From Planctomycetaceae bacterium (GTDB lineage: Bacteria > Planctomycetota > UBA1135 > GCA-002686595), in NCBI GenBank assembly GCA_016125265.1, contig WGMC01000030.1:1-64000 (forward strand): a DNA stretch of 64,000 nucleotides, given 5' to 3'. How positions within the stretch are numbered: position 1 is the stretch's first letter; each line of letters begins with the position of its first letter. The translations under genes were made by a program, and so were the position numbers. The notes beneath the pieces were generated by a model. It ran no database searches and had not been told where the DNA came from. It saw nothing but the letters and a program-made list of their open reading frames with translations. Positions 39,366-49,157 of the stretch are shown piece after piece.

Positions 39366-41198
39366 GTGTTTCGATCCAGCGTTCTGCGGCGCCTATGGGC
39401 CACCTACGCCGCCGTGGTCCTTTTCACGGTACTCGTCACCGGTGTGCTCCTGCACAGCCAGCTCCAGGGTTCGCTGCAGCGCCAACTCGAGAGTTCCCTC
39501 GAGGGCCAAGCCGGGCGCCTGGCGACCCGCGCAGCCGAGTTGCTCGACCGCGGTGACCGCGGCCCGGCGGCCGCGGAGCTCTCGGAACTCGCCAACCAGT
39601 TGGAGCTGCGCATCACCCTGCTCGATGCGCAGGGGCGCGTGCAGCTCGACTCCCACGCCGACGCGGCCAATCTGGGCGACGAATCGCGTTTCGTGGAGGT
39701 GTCGAAGGCCTTGGCCGACGGGCGCGGGAAGGCTCGGCGCAAGAGTGTGCTCGTCGGTCGCGACACGTTGTACGAGGCCCAGCGCCTCGTGCGCGCGGAC
39801 GGCAGTGTGGTGGGGGTGCTGCGGCTTTCGATCGGATTGGATTCGATCGCGCAGCAACTGGCCGCCTTGCGCGCCCGTTTGGCCCTGGGCGCCGTTGCGG
39901 GGACCCTCGCGGCCCTGTTGCTCGCGCTGTACGTGGCTCGCCGTTTGACCATACCGATCAAGGAGATGACCCGCGTCGCCGAAGCCCTGGGCAGCGGCGA
40001 CTACGGCCGACGTATCTCGCAGCAGCGCGACGACGAACTCGGTGTGCTCGGCGCCACGCTGAACCGCCTGGGCGACGAGATCACGCAGCGCATCGACACC
40101 ATCTCGAACGACGATGCGCGGCTGCGGGCCATGCTGGCGGCGATGGTCGAGGGCGTGATTGCCGTGGACCAGGACGACCGCGTGGTGTTCCTCAACGACG
40201 CGGCGTGCCAGTTGCTGAACCTCGCGGCACCCGAGGCGATCGGGCGCCCCATGTGGCAACTGCTGCGTACGGCGGAGTTGGTGCGGCTCTTGGAGGAGGC
40301 CCACGCCAAGGGTCACGTGGTGCGGCGAGAGATCCAACTGCAGCGTGGCTCGCGCGAGTACACACTCGACGCACACGCCAGCCCTTTCGATGGGGGCGCG
40401 GCGACCGGCCTCGTGATCGTGCTGCACGACGTGACGGAACTGCGCCGCCTGGAGCGTGTGCGGCGCGACTTCGTGGCCAACGTGAGCCACGAGCTCAAGA
40501 CACCGCTGACCTCGATCAAGGGATACGTCGAGACGCTGCTGGACGGGGCCCTCGAGGACTCGAAGAACAACGTCCGTTTCCTCGAGAAGATCGCGGTGCA
40601 CGTCGAGCGCCTGGCCCACCTCGTGACCGACCTCTTGAGCCTGGCGCGCATCGAATCCCAACAGGGCGCGTTGCCGCGCGAGCCCGTGGACCTCGACGCC
40701 CTCGTGCGCAAGGCCCTGAAGCGCTACGAGGAGCCGGCGCGCGGCAAGGCGGTCAGCCTCTCGATGCACGGTGAACGCGAACCGGTCGTGGTGCTGGGCG
40801 ACCCCGAGGCGCTCACCCAGGTCGTCGACAACCTGCTCGACAACGGCATCAAGTACACAACGGGCGGAGGCGCGGTTTCGGTGCGCCTCGAACGCCACAA
40901 CGGTGTCGGCCGCCTGAGTGTGACCGACAGCGGCATCGGCATCCCCGAAGAGGACCTCGAACGCATCTTCGAGCGCTTCTATCGCGTCGACAAGGCGCGC
41001 TCGCGCGAGATCGGTGGTACTGGACTGGGGCTCTCCATCGTCAAGCACTTGGTGCAGGCCATGCACGGGAACGTCAGCGTGACGAGTCGGCTGCACGAGG
41101 GCAGTCGGTTCCAGGTGGAGCTGCCGCTTGCGCGCACGCCCGTGGTGTTGCGCGGCGTCGAAGTGGTGCCGCCCGCGAAGGAATCAGCGAGCGAATGA
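39366..41198 (+). CDS. phoR: Phosphate-regulon sensor histidine kinase PhoR
   Basis: This is a 610-residue kinase with GTG start. The first TM is at about 10-30 (LWATYAAVVLFTVLVTGVLL), then an exported sensor of about 140 residues, a second TM at 173-193 (AVAGTLAALLLALYVARRL), a HAMP linker, and a PAS domain at about 250-350 (AMVEGVIAVDQDDRVVFLN). The H-box is FVANVSHELKTPLTSIKGYV near 376, the N-box NLLDNGIKYT, and the G-boxes DSGIGIPEEDLERIFERFYR and GGTGLGLSIVKHL. The PAS-containing layout and FRS-type H-box match PhoR. A 157-base gap separates it from phoB. Its last codons overlap the next gene as ATGA. Confidence 0.92.
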   Translation: MFRSSVLRRLWATYAAVVLFTVLVTGVLLHSQLQGSLQRQLESSLEGQAGRLATRAAELLDRGDRGPAAAELSELANQLELRITLLDAQGRVQLDSHADAANLGDESRFVEVSKALADGRGKARRKSVLVGRDTLYEAQRLVRADGSVVGVLRLSIGLDSIAQQLAALRARLALGAVAGTLAALLLALYVARRLTIPIKEMTRVAEALGSGDYGRRISQQRDDELGVLGATLNRLGDEITQRIDTISNDDARLRAMLAAMVEGVIAVDQDDRVVFLNDAACQLLNLAAPEAIGRPMWQLLRTAELVRLLEEAHAKGHVVRREIQLQRGSREYTLDAHASPFDGGAATGLVIVLHDVTELRRLERVRRDFVANVSHELKTPLTSIKGYVETLLDGALEDSKNNVRFLEKIAVHVERLAHLVTDLLSLARIESQQGALPREPVDLDALVRKALKRYEEPARGKAVSLSMHGEREPVVVLGDPEALTQVVDNLLDNGIKYTTGGGAVSVRLERHNGVGRLSVTDSGIGIPEEDLERIFERFYRVDKARSREIGGTGLGLSIVKHLVQAMHGNVSVTSRLHEGSRFQVELPLARTPVVLRGVEVVPPAKESASE

Positions 41199-41821
41199 AG
41201 TTCGCCCACGGGTTCGGGCTGGCCGCGGCCCTGTTGCTGCTCGGCGGAGGCCTCTGGCACCTCGGCACCGGCGGAACGGCGCGCAGGGCATCGGCCGTGC
41301 CCGACATCGCGTCACCGGCGCTGGCTTCGCCGGCGACCGCGCCGAGTCTGTCGACGCCAACCTCCCAAACCGCATCGCAGGCCGATGCTCCCGCGGCAAC
41401 TACCCACGCAGCGGCGTCGTTCGAGTCGCCGACACCCGGGGCGGCGGATCGTGCGGAGGTCGTCCCCGATGGTGCTGAGGAGCCAACCGATCGCCCCGAC
41501 GCGGAAATGCAACTCGATCTGGGCCTGGTGAACCTCGGCGCGTCGCCCGTGGAGACCGATCGGTCCGCCCTGGCGCGGGATGCAGCGCCGCAACTCGCCG
41601 CGGAGTTGGGCTGGAAGCTCACGCAGCAGGAAACGCAGCTCTTTGGCACGTGGCTCGCCGGCCATGAGCGGCGCGCGCGGCGCGTCGCCGAGGCCGAACG
41701 CGGTCGCCCCGGCGATGCCGCAGGGCCCCGTACCGATCTGGACGGGTGGTTCGAATCGTTCGACGCGCTGTTCGGTGCCGGGCGCGGCGACACCCTGCGG
41801 CAACGGCTCGAGCGGCGCTGA
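41195..41821 (+). CDS. Hypothetical exported protein coupled to phoR
   Basis: This 208-residue protein has an N-terminal membrane or signal segment (GFGLAAALLLLGGGLWHLG, about 6-25), then a long alanine/serine/threonine/proline-rich linker (30-95). A more structured helical end follows (ELGWKLTQQETQLFGTWLAG, RTDLDGWFESFDALFG). No family is recognised. The ATG overlaps the phoR stop as ATGA, so it should be made together with PhoR. It could be a periplasmic accessory of the phosphate sensor, but only position supports this. A strong terminator follows. Confidence 0.75.
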   Translation: MKFAHGFGLAAALLLLGGGLWHLGTGGTARRASAVPDIASPALASPATAPSLSTPTSQTASQADAPAATTHAAASFESPTPGAADRAEVVPDGAEEPTDRPDAEMQLDLGLVNLGASPVETDRSALARDAAPQLAAELGWKLTQQETQLFGTWLAGHERRARRVAEAERGRPGDAAGPRTDLDGWFESFDALFGAGRGDTLRQRLERR

Positions 41822-41827
41822 AACGAA

Positions 41828-41862
41828 GCCGCCCCCCCGCCGACGCGCGGCGGGGGGGCGGC
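41828..41862. terminator. Strong bidirectional hairpin terminator between phoR operon and porin gene
   Basis: GCCGCCCCCCCGCC (41828-41841) and GGCGGGGGGGCGGC (41849-41862) pair perfectly over 14 bases, with one more G-C pair closing a five-base loop. The hairpin lies seven bases after the plus-strand stop and 55 bases beyond the stop of the convergent porin gene. The minus-strand side is followed by a weak T-rich stretch. Convergent placement suggests it ends both transcripts. Confidence 0.75.
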
Positions 41863-41916
41863 TCCCTCGAATCCACTCGGCGCCCGACGCGGGGCGCGCT
41901 CTGGATCCGAACTGGA

Positions 41917-43188
41917 TCAGAACACGAACTGGAAGCGCACGCCGATGGCATTCGCGCCGCCGTCGTACTCGTCGAAGTCCGCCATGACGTAGTTGAGGCG
42001 GACGGCGACCTGCGGGTTGGCGTACCAGTTGACACCGACGGTGATGTTTTCGGTGTCGGTCGAGGCGACCGAGCCGTCGTTCAGGTCGAGGAAGGAGTAG
42101 CGCGCGGCCAACTCCCACGCGCCGCCGCCGGTGCCGGGTCCCTTGTAAGGGTCGGTCGGCTTGGGCCGCTGGATCAGCGCACCCTTGTAGGTGCGGCCTT
42201 CACCGGTGAGGCCGTAGGTCGCTTGCACGTAGTAACCGTGGGCCGAGCGGTCCGCCGAGCCGTCGTTGTCGATCTCGGCCTGCACGAACTCGCCCTGGAG
42301 GGCTAGCGGGCCCTGGATGAAGGCGGCTTCCCCGCCCATCAGCAGCACACAATCCGCGTTCGCGAAGTCGGCGGAGATCCAGTTCCCGTTGGAGTCGAAC
42401 TCGGGACGGGTGACGTTGCGCGTGTAGCCGTCGACGCTGCGGCGGCTCGCCGCGACGCCGAAGTGCAGCACCTCGGTGCCCTTGTCGTTCAACATGGGCG
42501 CGTAGGTGAAGCGCCCCGTCGCGGCGTAGGAGCCGTCGCCGACCCCGTTCCCGGTGTTCGCGTTCGAGTTCGCGTGGAACACCCCGGCGTGGTAGTTGAT
42601 CTTGCCACCCTGGCCGTTGCCGCTGACGGAGATGCCGGTCGTGCGCCCCGGGGCGAAGATGTCGACGAGGCTGCGCTCCAAAAACGCGTTGTCGTTGGAG
42701 GAGTTGAGCTGGTCCAGGCTGAACGGCTCGCGGTACTGGCCGACCCACAGGGTGGTGCCCCAGAACAGCTTGCGGAACTGCAGGTAGACGTCGCGGAAGT
42801 TGGCGTTGGCGCCCGCAAAGTCGTACTGCGTGCGGAAGGCGATCGTCTCGTAGAACGTGCCTTCCACCATAAGGCGGGAACGGCGGAAACCGACGCGGTC
42901 GTCCGTGGACGTGGCGTTGCCGGTGTCGACCTCGTCGTCCGCGTGGATCCAGGTACCGTCCGCGTGGATGCGGCCGCCGATCGCGTACTGGATCTGCTTG
43001 TCCGCGGTTTCAAAGCGCAGGCCCGAGCTCCAGAACGTGCGCATGTCGGTCGCGGAGACCGGAGCCTGCACGGTCGGAGCGGAGGCCTGGATCGGCGCGG
43101 GCTTGTCGTCGGAGGTGCCGTTGCCGAGGGCGCTGGCGGCGGTACAAAGGACCAGCCCGAGGCCGTAGGTGATGGGGAGGTGGGACAT
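41917..43188 (-). CDS. Phosphate-selective porin (OprP/OprO family)
   Basis: This 423-residue outer-membrane beta-barrel has an N-terminal signal (LPITYGLGLVLCTAASALG). Family features include GFRRSRLMVEGTFYETIAFR, the strand YDFAGANANFRDVYLQFRKL, and LWVGQYREPFSLDQLNSSND, which is close to the OprP family signature. The last residue is Phe (GVRFQFVF), as usual for barrel insertion. It is transcribed away from pstS, with 383 bases between. This placement supports phosphate uptake through the outer membrane under PhoB control. Polyphosphate preference (OprO-like) cannot be excluded. Confidence 0.9.
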   Translation of the reverse strand: MSHLPITYGLGLVLCTAASALGNGTSDDKPAPIQASAPTVQAPVSATDMRTFWSSGLRFETADKQIQYAIGGRIHADGTWIHADDEVDTGNATSTDDRVGFRRSRLMVEGTFYETIAFRTQYDFAGANANFRDVYLQFRKLFWGTTLWVGQYREPFSLDQLNSSNDNAFLERSLVDIFAPGRTTGISVSGNGQGGKINYHAGVFHANSNANTGNGVGDGSYAATGRFTYAPMLNDKGTEVLHFGVAASRRSVDGYTRNVTRPEFDSNGNWISADFANADCVLLMGGEAAFIQGPLALQGEFVQAEIDNDGSADRSAHGYYVQATYGLTGEGRTYKGALIQRPKPTDPYKGPGTGGGAWELAARYSFLDLNDGSVASTDTENITVGVNWYANPQVAVRLNYVMADFDEYDGGANAIGVRFQFVF

Positions 43189-43571
43189 GGAGAGTCCTGG
43201 TTGTGCCAGGTTGGCGCCAGAAAGGGGGGCGAGTGGAGTGGGGCGGGGGGACCCCCACCCAACGGGCCAAGCCTAGGAACCGCACCCGGCTTTCAGGGCC
43301 TACGGGTTGCCCCGGGCCCGGAGTCCTTCTGTTCGTCCCACTTTGGGGAGCAAACCGACCTCCCAGGTACCCGTCAGCCCCACGTTGGGGACCGGATAGA
43401 CCCCACAAGGAACGCCCATTTCGCTTCTTTGCAGTCCCTTGATGTGCCTCTTAATCCGGCTTCATGGGGAGGCGGTGCAATCTGCGCGCCTGAAATGCGT
43501 CTGGACGCCGCGGCCCGGCTCCCGGCAACCGCTCCTACCTGTCCACCGCCCGGCCCCATCGGAACCACCCC
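43189..43571. other. Divergent control region between porin and pstS genes
   Basis: This 383-base region should hold promoters for both the porin (minus) and pstS (plus) genes. The most A/T-rich part is 43418-43470, where spaced CTTNATN motifs occur (listed separately). The porin side contains runs of G and C and no clear promoter. I see no open frame, RNA gene or strong terminator. Confidence 0.5.
43438..43466 (+). promoter_or_regulatory. Candidate Pho-box-like direct repeats upstream of pstS
   Basis: Three similar heptamers occur in line: CTTGATG (43438), CTTAATC (43450) and CTTCATG (43460), 12 and 10 bases apart. Known Pho boxes are CTGTCAT-like heptamers repeated at 11-base spacing. The spacing is right on average, but the sequence match is loose and the window is 106 bases from the pstS start. 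The call is tentative. Confidence 0.25.
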
Positions 43572-44570
43572 ATGATTTGCCTTCCCGCCTGCATCGGCCC
43601 CGCCGCTCTCGTCGCCCTGGCGTGTTTCCCCGTCACCGCAGGGCAGGATCTGATCGACCCGCGCCTTCCCGACTACAAAAAGGTGGAGGGCGGTGTCTCC
43701 GGCGCCATCAAGAGTGTCGGCTCCGACACGATGAACAACCTGATGACCCTCTGGGCAGAGGGCTTCAACGCGATGTACCCGAACATCCTGCCGGAGATCG
43801 AGGGCAAGGGTTCGAGCACCGCGCCGGTCGCGCTCACCGCGGGCACGGCGGCCTTCGGCCCGATGAGCCGCGAGATGAAGGCGAAGGAGATCGACGACTT
43901 CGAGAAGAAGTTCGGCTACAAGCCGACGCTCCTGCGCACCGGCATCGACATGCTCGCCGTGTACGTGCACAAGGACAACCCCTTGTCGGGACTCTCTCTC
44001 GCGCAGGTCGATGCGATCTTCTCGAAGTCGCGCAAGGGCGGCGCCACCAAGGACATCGTCACCTGGGGAGACTTGGGGCTGACCGGTGACTGGGCCAACA
44101 AAGCGATCTCGATCTACGGCCGCAACTCCGCATCCGGCACCTACGGCTACTTCAAGGACGTGGCGCTGTTCGGCGGCGACTACAAGGACTCCGTGAAGGA
44201 GCAGCCCGGCTCGTCGTCGGTCGTGCAGGGCGTGGCCAGCGACCGTTTCGGCATCGGGTACTCGGGCGTCGGTTACCGGACGGCGGACGTCAAGGCCGTG
44301 CCCCTGTCCGTCGAGGGCAGCGACTACGTGTCGGTCGAAGCGAAGAATGCCTACTCGGGCGAGTACCCCCTGGCGCGCTTCCTCTACGTCTACACCAACC
44401 ACAAACCGGGCACCAAGATGGACCCGCTCCGCGCGGAGTTCGTGCGCTACATCTTCAGCAAGCAAGGCCAACGCGACGTGCTGAAGGACGGCTACTTCCC
44501 GATCACCGCCCAGATCGCCGAGGAAACCCTCGCGTCCCTGGGACTCGAAAGCCGCCCCGCCCCGAACTGA
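43572..44570 (+). CDS. pstS: Phosphate-binding protein PstS
   Basis: This 332-residue periplasmic protein has a signal peptide (PAALVALACFPVTAGQDL) and the PstS/PBP fold: IKSVGSDTMNNLMTLWAEGF at the start of the mature part, GKGSSTAPVALTAGTAAFGP (anion-contacting Ser and Thr), YGRNSASGTYGYFKDVALFG and SSSVVQGVASDRFGIGYSGV. These loops bind phosphate. It heads the pst operon, just after the divergent regulatory region, with a hairpin between it and pstC. No lipobox is visible, so it is soluble in the periplasm. Confidence 0.95.
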   Translation: MICLPACIGPAALVALACFPVTAGQDLIDPRLPDYKKVEGGVSGAIKSVGSDTMNNLMTLWAEGFNAMYPNILPEIEGKGSSTAPVALTAGTAAFGPMSREMKAKEIDDFEKKFGYKPTLLRTGIDMLAVYVHKDNPLSGLSLAQVDAIFSKSRKGGATKDIVTWGDLGLTGDWANKAISIYGRNSASGTYGYFKDVALFGGDYKDSVKEQPGSSSVVQGVASDRFGIGYSGVGYRTADVKAVPLSVEGSDYVSVEAKNAYSGEYPLARFLYVYTNHKPGTKMDPLRAEFVRYIFSKQGQRDVLKDGYFPITAQIAEETLASLGLESRPAPN

Positions 44571-44592
44571 TCCGAGTTCGGGACCATGGGCG

Positions 44593-44618
44593 GGGGGCCG
44601 GTCGAGGATCCGGCCCCC
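44593..44618 (+). terminator. Hairpin between pstS and pstC
   Basis: GGGGGCCGG (44593-44601) and CCGGCCCCC (44610-44618) pair perfectly over nine bases around an eight-base loop, starting 23 bases after the pstS stop. There is no U-tract. In other bacteria a hairpin here lets pstS exceed the permease genes by partial termination or mRNA protection, and the same is plausible here. Confidence 0.5.
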
Positions 44619-44754
44619 ACGCCTCCGAGGTCCACGCCGGGGTGGCACGCTCGCACCTGCAGGTTGCGAAGGACGCCCCGGATCGAGTCCCCTGCCCGCT
44701 AGGACCGCACACACGCCCCAAGGGACTGCCCCGAGCCGCGCCCGCCCCCGCCCC

Positions 44755-47364
44755 ATGTCCCAGTCCTTCACAGGCCGCGCGCGGCGCCGCACCACGTCTC
44801 CCGCGGTCCGCGTGGCGGATCGCACGGCGAAGATCTTCATCGCGTTCGGCGGGTTGGCCACCATCGCCGCGGTGACGCTCGTGTGTGTGTTTCTGGCCTG
44901 GGTCGTGGTGCCGCTCTTCACCGGGGCCACGATCCGCGACGGCTCCAGCGCACAGCTCACGCCCGCGGAAGGCGCCGCGCCGCTCGCCGTCGGCGTCGAC
45001 GAGTACAACTCCATGGTCTGGAGCCTGTTGCCGGACGGCGACGTGGTCCTGGTCGAACTGGCCGAAGGCCAAGAGCTGGACCGTCGGCCGCTGCTGCGGG
45101 AAGGCAACCTCGGGGCACTGCGAGCCGGCCTTGGCGGCGCGTTCGCGATGGGACGCGAGGACGGCGGGTTCGCGCTGGGGCGCATCCACTTCGAGACCAG
45201 CTTCCTCACGGGGGACGATGTGCCCGCTGATCTCGCCGACTTGCCGCTCGGCGAGCGGCGTGTCGTGGGGCGTGCCGTGGCCCAGCGCACCAGCCCGACG
45301 CAGGTGCGGCTACAGGCGCTCGCGGTCGATGTCGGCGAACCCGTGACGCTGGAGGATCCCGCGCCGGCGCTGCTGATCGACCACAGCAACTTGACGACCG
45401 GCCCGGTGGTCGCGCTGCTCACGTCGGACGGACGCCTGCGTTACCGCCGCGTGGTCGAACGCCGCAACTTGATGACGGGTCGTGTCACCGCGACCACCAG
45501 CGGCAGCGATCTGGCGCTCGAACCCCGCGCCGACGGCGAAGCGCCCGCGCACCTCTTGCTCTCCGGTCGCGGCGACACCGTCTATCTCGTGTGGCGCGAC
45601 GGCGAAACGCGCCGTTTCGACACGCGGGACCCCGCCGCCCTGGCCTTGGCCGAGGTAGTCGACCTGGTGCCCGAGTCCGGAGCCGTCGTGACCGCGCTCG
45701 AGTTCCTCATCGGCAAGACCTCCGTGCTGGTGGGGGATTCGAACGGGCGGTTGCGCTCGTGGTTCCGGGTGCGGCCCGACGACGCCGGGACGATCGACGG
45801 CTCCCTGCTCCAGCCGTCCCACTCGTTCGACGCGGACAGCGCCGTCACCGCGATCTGTGCGTCCTCGCGCGACCGCAAAGTGGCCATCGGCTACGCCGAC
45901 GGATCGGTGCGCGTGGTGCACGTCACCAGCGAACAGTCACTGGGCCGCGTGACCGCACCCACGGAGCGTCCGATCGACGCCATCAGCCTCAGCCCGAAGG
46001 ACGACGCGCTGTACGGCGCGACCGCGGGGCGGCTGCACTCCTGGCAGCTCGATGCCCCGCACCCGGAGACGACCCTGTCCGCCATTTTCGCGCCGGTGTG
46101 GTACGAGGGCTACGCCGGACCCGAGCACGTGTGGCAGTCCTCCAGCGGCACGGATGACTTCGAGCCCAAGTACGGCCTGATGCCGCTGATCTTCGGTTCG
46201 CTGAAGGCCACGCTCTATTCGATGCTGTTCGGCGTCCCGATCGCGTTGCTTGCGGCGATCTACACGTCGGAGTTCCTCAAGCCCCGCACGAAGGCGCGCA
46301 TCAAACCGGCCATCGAGCTGATGGCTTCCTTGCCCAGTGTCGTGCTCGGTTTCCTGGCGGCCCTCGTCATCGCGCCGTTGGTCGAGAACGTCGTGCCGGC
46401 GGTGCTGGTCAGTTTCCTCGCCGTGCCCTTCTGTGTGTTGCTAGGCGCGTACCTCTGGAACCTGCTACCCGCCCGGCGGGCAATGGAGTGGGCGCCCTAC
46501 CGCCTGGTGGCGATGTTCGCGACCTTGCCCGCGGCGATCTGGATCGCCTCGGTGGTCGGTCCGTTGGTGGAGGACACCTTCTTCTGGGTCGAGACGCCGC
46601 GCGGCCCCGAGGGCGACCTGCGCGTCTGGCTCTCCGGTGCACCTGGCGCCGGTGGAGCGGGTGGCTGGCTGTTCGCGCTGCTGCCCCTTTCGGCGCTCAC
46701 CACGGCGTGGTTGGGCTCGCGTTTCCTCACGCCGCTCCTGCGCTCCGCCGCTTCCACCTGGACGCGCGCCCAACTCGCTTGGGTCGACCTGGCGAAATTC
46801 TTGGTGCTCACCGCGACCTGCATCGCGCTCGCGATCGGGCTGTCCTTCGTCCTCGACGGCCTCCTGTTCGACGCGCGGGGAGCCTTCCTCGGCACCTACG
46901 TGCAGCGCAACGCGCTGATCGTCGGCTTCGTGATGGGCTTCGCGGTCATCCCGATCATCTACACGATCAGCGAGGACGCGCTGTCGTCCGTCCCGGAGCA
47001 ACTGCGCGCCGCGTCGCTCGGCGCCGGCGCCACACCCTGGCAAACGGCGATCCGCATCGTGATCCCGACCGCGATGAGCGGCCTGTTCTCGGCCATCATG
47101 ATCGGTTTTGGCCGGGCCGTGGGTGAAACCATGATCGTGCTGATGGCCGCGGGCAACACCCCGGTCATGGAGTGGAACATCTTCAACGGCTTCCGCACCC
47201 TCTCCGCGAACATCGCGGTCGAACTGCCGGAAGCCGCGGTCAACTCCACCCACTACCGCATGTTGTTCCTGGCCGCGCTCACGCTGTTCGGCATCACCTT
47301 CGTGCTCAACACCGTGGCCGAAGTCGTGCGCTTGCGCTTCCGCAAGCGGGCTTTCCAACTGTAG
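44755..47364 (+). CDS. pstC: Phosphate ABC transporter permease PstC with large periplasmic propeller-like insertion
   Basis: This 869-residue permease subunit is nearly three times E. coli PstC. After TM1 (about 27-53, AFGGLATIAAVTLVCVFLAW) comes a region of roughly 420 residues with WD/YncE-like strands (ALEFLIGKTSVLVGDSNGRL, VAIGYADGSVRVVHVTSEQS, LSPKDDALYGATAGRLHSW). The membrane domain starts near 473 (PLIFGSLKATLYSMLFGVPI). The EAA loop is EDALSSVPEQLRAASLGAGA near 740, followed by FGRAVGETMIVLMAAGNTP, as in PstC. Extended PstC proteins are known in some bacteria, but the propeller-like insertion here is large. It precedes pstA by five bases. Confidence 0.93.
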   Translation: MSQSFTGRARRRTTSPAVRVADRTAKIFIAFGGLATIAAVTLVCVFLAWVVVPLFTGATIRDGSSAQLTPAEGAAPLAVGVDEYNSMVWSLLPDGDVVLVELAEGQELDRRPLLREGNLGALRAGLGGAFAMGREDGGFALGRIHFETSFLTGDDVPADLADLPLGERRVVGRAVAQRTSPTQVRLQALAVDVGEPVTLEDPAPALLIDHSNLTTGPVVALLTSDGRLRYRRVVERRNLMTGRVTATTSGSDLALEPRADGEAPAHLLLSGRGDTVYLVWRDGETRRFDTRDPAALALAEVVDLVPESGAVVTALEFLIGKTSVLVGDSNGRLRSWFRVRPDDAGTIDGSLLQPSHSFDADSAVTAICASSRDRKVAIGYADGSVRVVHVTSEQSLGRVTAPTERPIDAISLSPKDDALYGATAGRLHSWQLDAPHPETTLSAIFAPVWYEGYAGPEHVWQSSSGTDDFEPKYGLMPLIFGSLKATLYSMLFGVPIALLAAIYTSEFLKPRTKARIKPAIELMASLPSVVLGFLAALVIAPLVENVVPAVLVSFLAVPFCVLLGAYLWNLLPARRAMEWAPYRLVAMFATLPAAIWIASVVGPLVEDTFFWVETPRGPEGDLRVWLSGAPGAGGAGGWLFALLPLSALTTAWLGSRFLTPLLRSAASTWTRAQLAWVDLAKFLVLTATCIALAIGLSFVLDGLLFDARGAFLGTYVQRNALIVGFVMGFAVIPIIYTISEDALSSVPEQLRAASLGAGATPWQTAIRIVIPTAMSGLFSAIMIGFGRAVGETMIVLMAAGNTPVMEWNIFNGFRTLSANIAVELPEAAVNSTHYRMLFLAALTLFGITFVLNTVAEVVRLRFRKRAFQL

Positions 47365-47369
47365 ATCCC

Positions 47370-49157
47370 ATGGGCACAGCCAGCACCCAGTTGCCCGAGC
47401 GCCCCACGGCGCACGACGCCGCCAAGCCGCCCCAACGGGCGGGACGTCCGGCGAAGCGCGCGCGTACCCGCGGGCCCGCGTCCCTGTTGGCCCAGGGCCA
47501 GCCAATGATCTGGCTGACCGGTAGCAGCCTCGCGGTTTGTCTGGTGATGATCACCGGACTGATGGGCCTGGTCGTGGTACAGGGGTTCCGCACCTTCTGG
47601 CCCGGCCCGCTGATCCAGGTGGAGACTGCGGACGGCGCCGTGCACCTCGGCGAACTGGCGCGCACCAACGAGTTCCGCCCCGGTCCCGACGTCCTGGAGT
47701 CGCTGCCCGCCGACGTGCGCGCCCGCCTCGAAGCCGACGCGGGGCGCGGCGAGTTGGTTCGCCGACGTCTCCTGCGCACCGGCAACTACGACATCTCGGG
47801 CGAGCACTTCACTTGGGTGAGCGACTATGAGATCCGCGCCGAGTCGCAGCCCGAGTGGGCGGTGGTGCTCGAACGGCTGACCTGGGGCCGCTTCTACGGC
47901 GAGCCGATCGGCTTCTCGATCGACGGCGAACGAGTCGCCTCCGAACCGCAGGCCGTTTGGGACCTTTTCCAACAACACCACGGGACCGTCCGCGAGCGTT
48001 GGAACGAGCGCCGCGATCTCGAGGTCCACGAAATCGGAGCGCTGAGCTACCGCCAGGAACAGGCCCGTCTCCGCGCGCGCCAGGCCGTGCTCGACTCAGG
48101 GATGGGCAGCGCGGCCGCGCAACGGGCAGAGCAACGCTTCCGCGACGTCGAAGCCGCGGCGCAGGCCGAGTTCGAGCGGATTGGCACCGAGATCGCGGCG
48201 CTGAATGCGGAGAACGCGCGTTTCGCGTTGACGATGCGCACGGCCTCGGGCCAGGAGCAGAATGTCGCGCTCGCGGACATCGTGATCGCGTATCCCGCGA
48301 ACCAGCTTTCGCTCGCCGATCGCCTCGCGGTCTACGGCGAGCGCTGGTGGGAGTACCTGACCCACGCGCCGCGCGAGGCCAACAGCGAGGGCGGTGTGTT
48401 CCCCGCGATCTTCGGCACGGTGATGATGACCCTCATCATGACCCTCTTGGTCGTGCCGTTCGGCGTGCTGGCGGCGCTCTACCTGCGCGAGTACGCGAAG
48501 GCGGGGCCGATGATCAGCGCCGTACGCATCGCCGTGAACAACCTGGCCGGCGTGCCGAGCATCGTCTTCGGCGTGTTCGGCTTGGGATTCTTCTGCTACT
48601 TCGTGGGTGGATCGATCGACTCGCTCTTCTTCTCGAGCAAGTTGCCCTCGCCGACGTTTGGCACGGGTGGCATCCTGTGGGCGTCCTTGACGCTCGCGCT
48701 TTTAACGCTGCCGGTGGTGATCGTGGCGACGGAAGAGGCCCTTGCCGCGGTGCCGCGCTCGATGCGCGAAGGCTCCTACGCCTGCGGTGCCAGCACCTGG
48801 CAAACCATCCGCCGCATCGTGCTGCCGCGCGCGATGCCGGGCATCATGACGGGGGCGATCCTGGCCATGGCCCGCGGTGCCGGCGAAGTGGCTCCGCTGA
48901 TGTTGGTCGGCGCCGTGAAACTCGCGCCGGAGCTGCCCTTCGACGGCAACTTCCCGTTCTTCCACCTCGAGCGCAGCTTCATGCACCTGGGTTTCCACAT
49001 CTACGACCTCGGGTTCCAAAGCCAGAACTCCGAGGCCGCCAAACCCATGGTGTTCACGACCACGCTCTTGCTGATCCTGATCATCGCCTTCCTCAACCTG
49101 GCTGCGGTGAACCTGCGCAGCCGCCTGCGCCGGCGTTTCGTCGCGAACCAGTTCTGA
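47370..49157 (+). CDS. pstA: Phosphate ABC transporter permease PstA with extended periplasmic region
   Basis: This 595-residue permease subunit has TM1 at about 48-72 ([20 protein letters not shown]), then a 270-residue periplasmic region with a coiled-coil-like stretch ([20 protein letters not shown]). The membrane domain starts near 345 ([20 protein letters not shown]). The coupling loop reads [20 protein letters not shown], followed by [20 protein letters not shown], as in PstA. It is about twice the common length. The ATG follows the pstC stop by five bases, and its stop overlaps the pstB start as TGATG. Confidence 0.94.
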   Translation: MGTASTQLPERPTAHDAAKPPQRAGRPAKRARTRGPASLLAQGQPMIWLTGSSLAVCLVMITGLMGLVVVQGFRTFWPGPLIQVETADGAVHLGELARTNEFRPGPDVLESLPADVRARLEADAGRGELVRRRLLRTGNYDISGEHFTWVSDYEIRAESQPEWAVVLERLTWGRFYGEPIGFSIDGERVASEPQAVWDLFQQHHGTVRERWNERRDLEVHEIGALSYRQEQARLRARQAVLDSGMGSAAAQRAEQRFRDVEAAAQAEFERIGTEIAALNAENARFALTMRTASGQEQNVALADIVIAYPANQLSLADRLAVYGERWWEYLTHAPREANSEGGVFPAIFGTVMMTLIMTLLVVPFGVLAALYLREYAKAGPMISAVRIAVNNLAGVPSIVFGVFGLGFFCYFVGGSIDSLFFSSKLPSPTFGTGGILWASLTLALLTLPVVIVATEEALAAVPRSMREGSYACGASTWQTIRRIVLPRAMPGIMTGAILAMARGAGEVAPLMLVGAVKLAPELPFDGNFPFFHLERSFMHLGFHIYDLGFQSQNSEAAKPMVFTTTLLLILIIAFLNLAAVNLRSRLRRRFVANQF

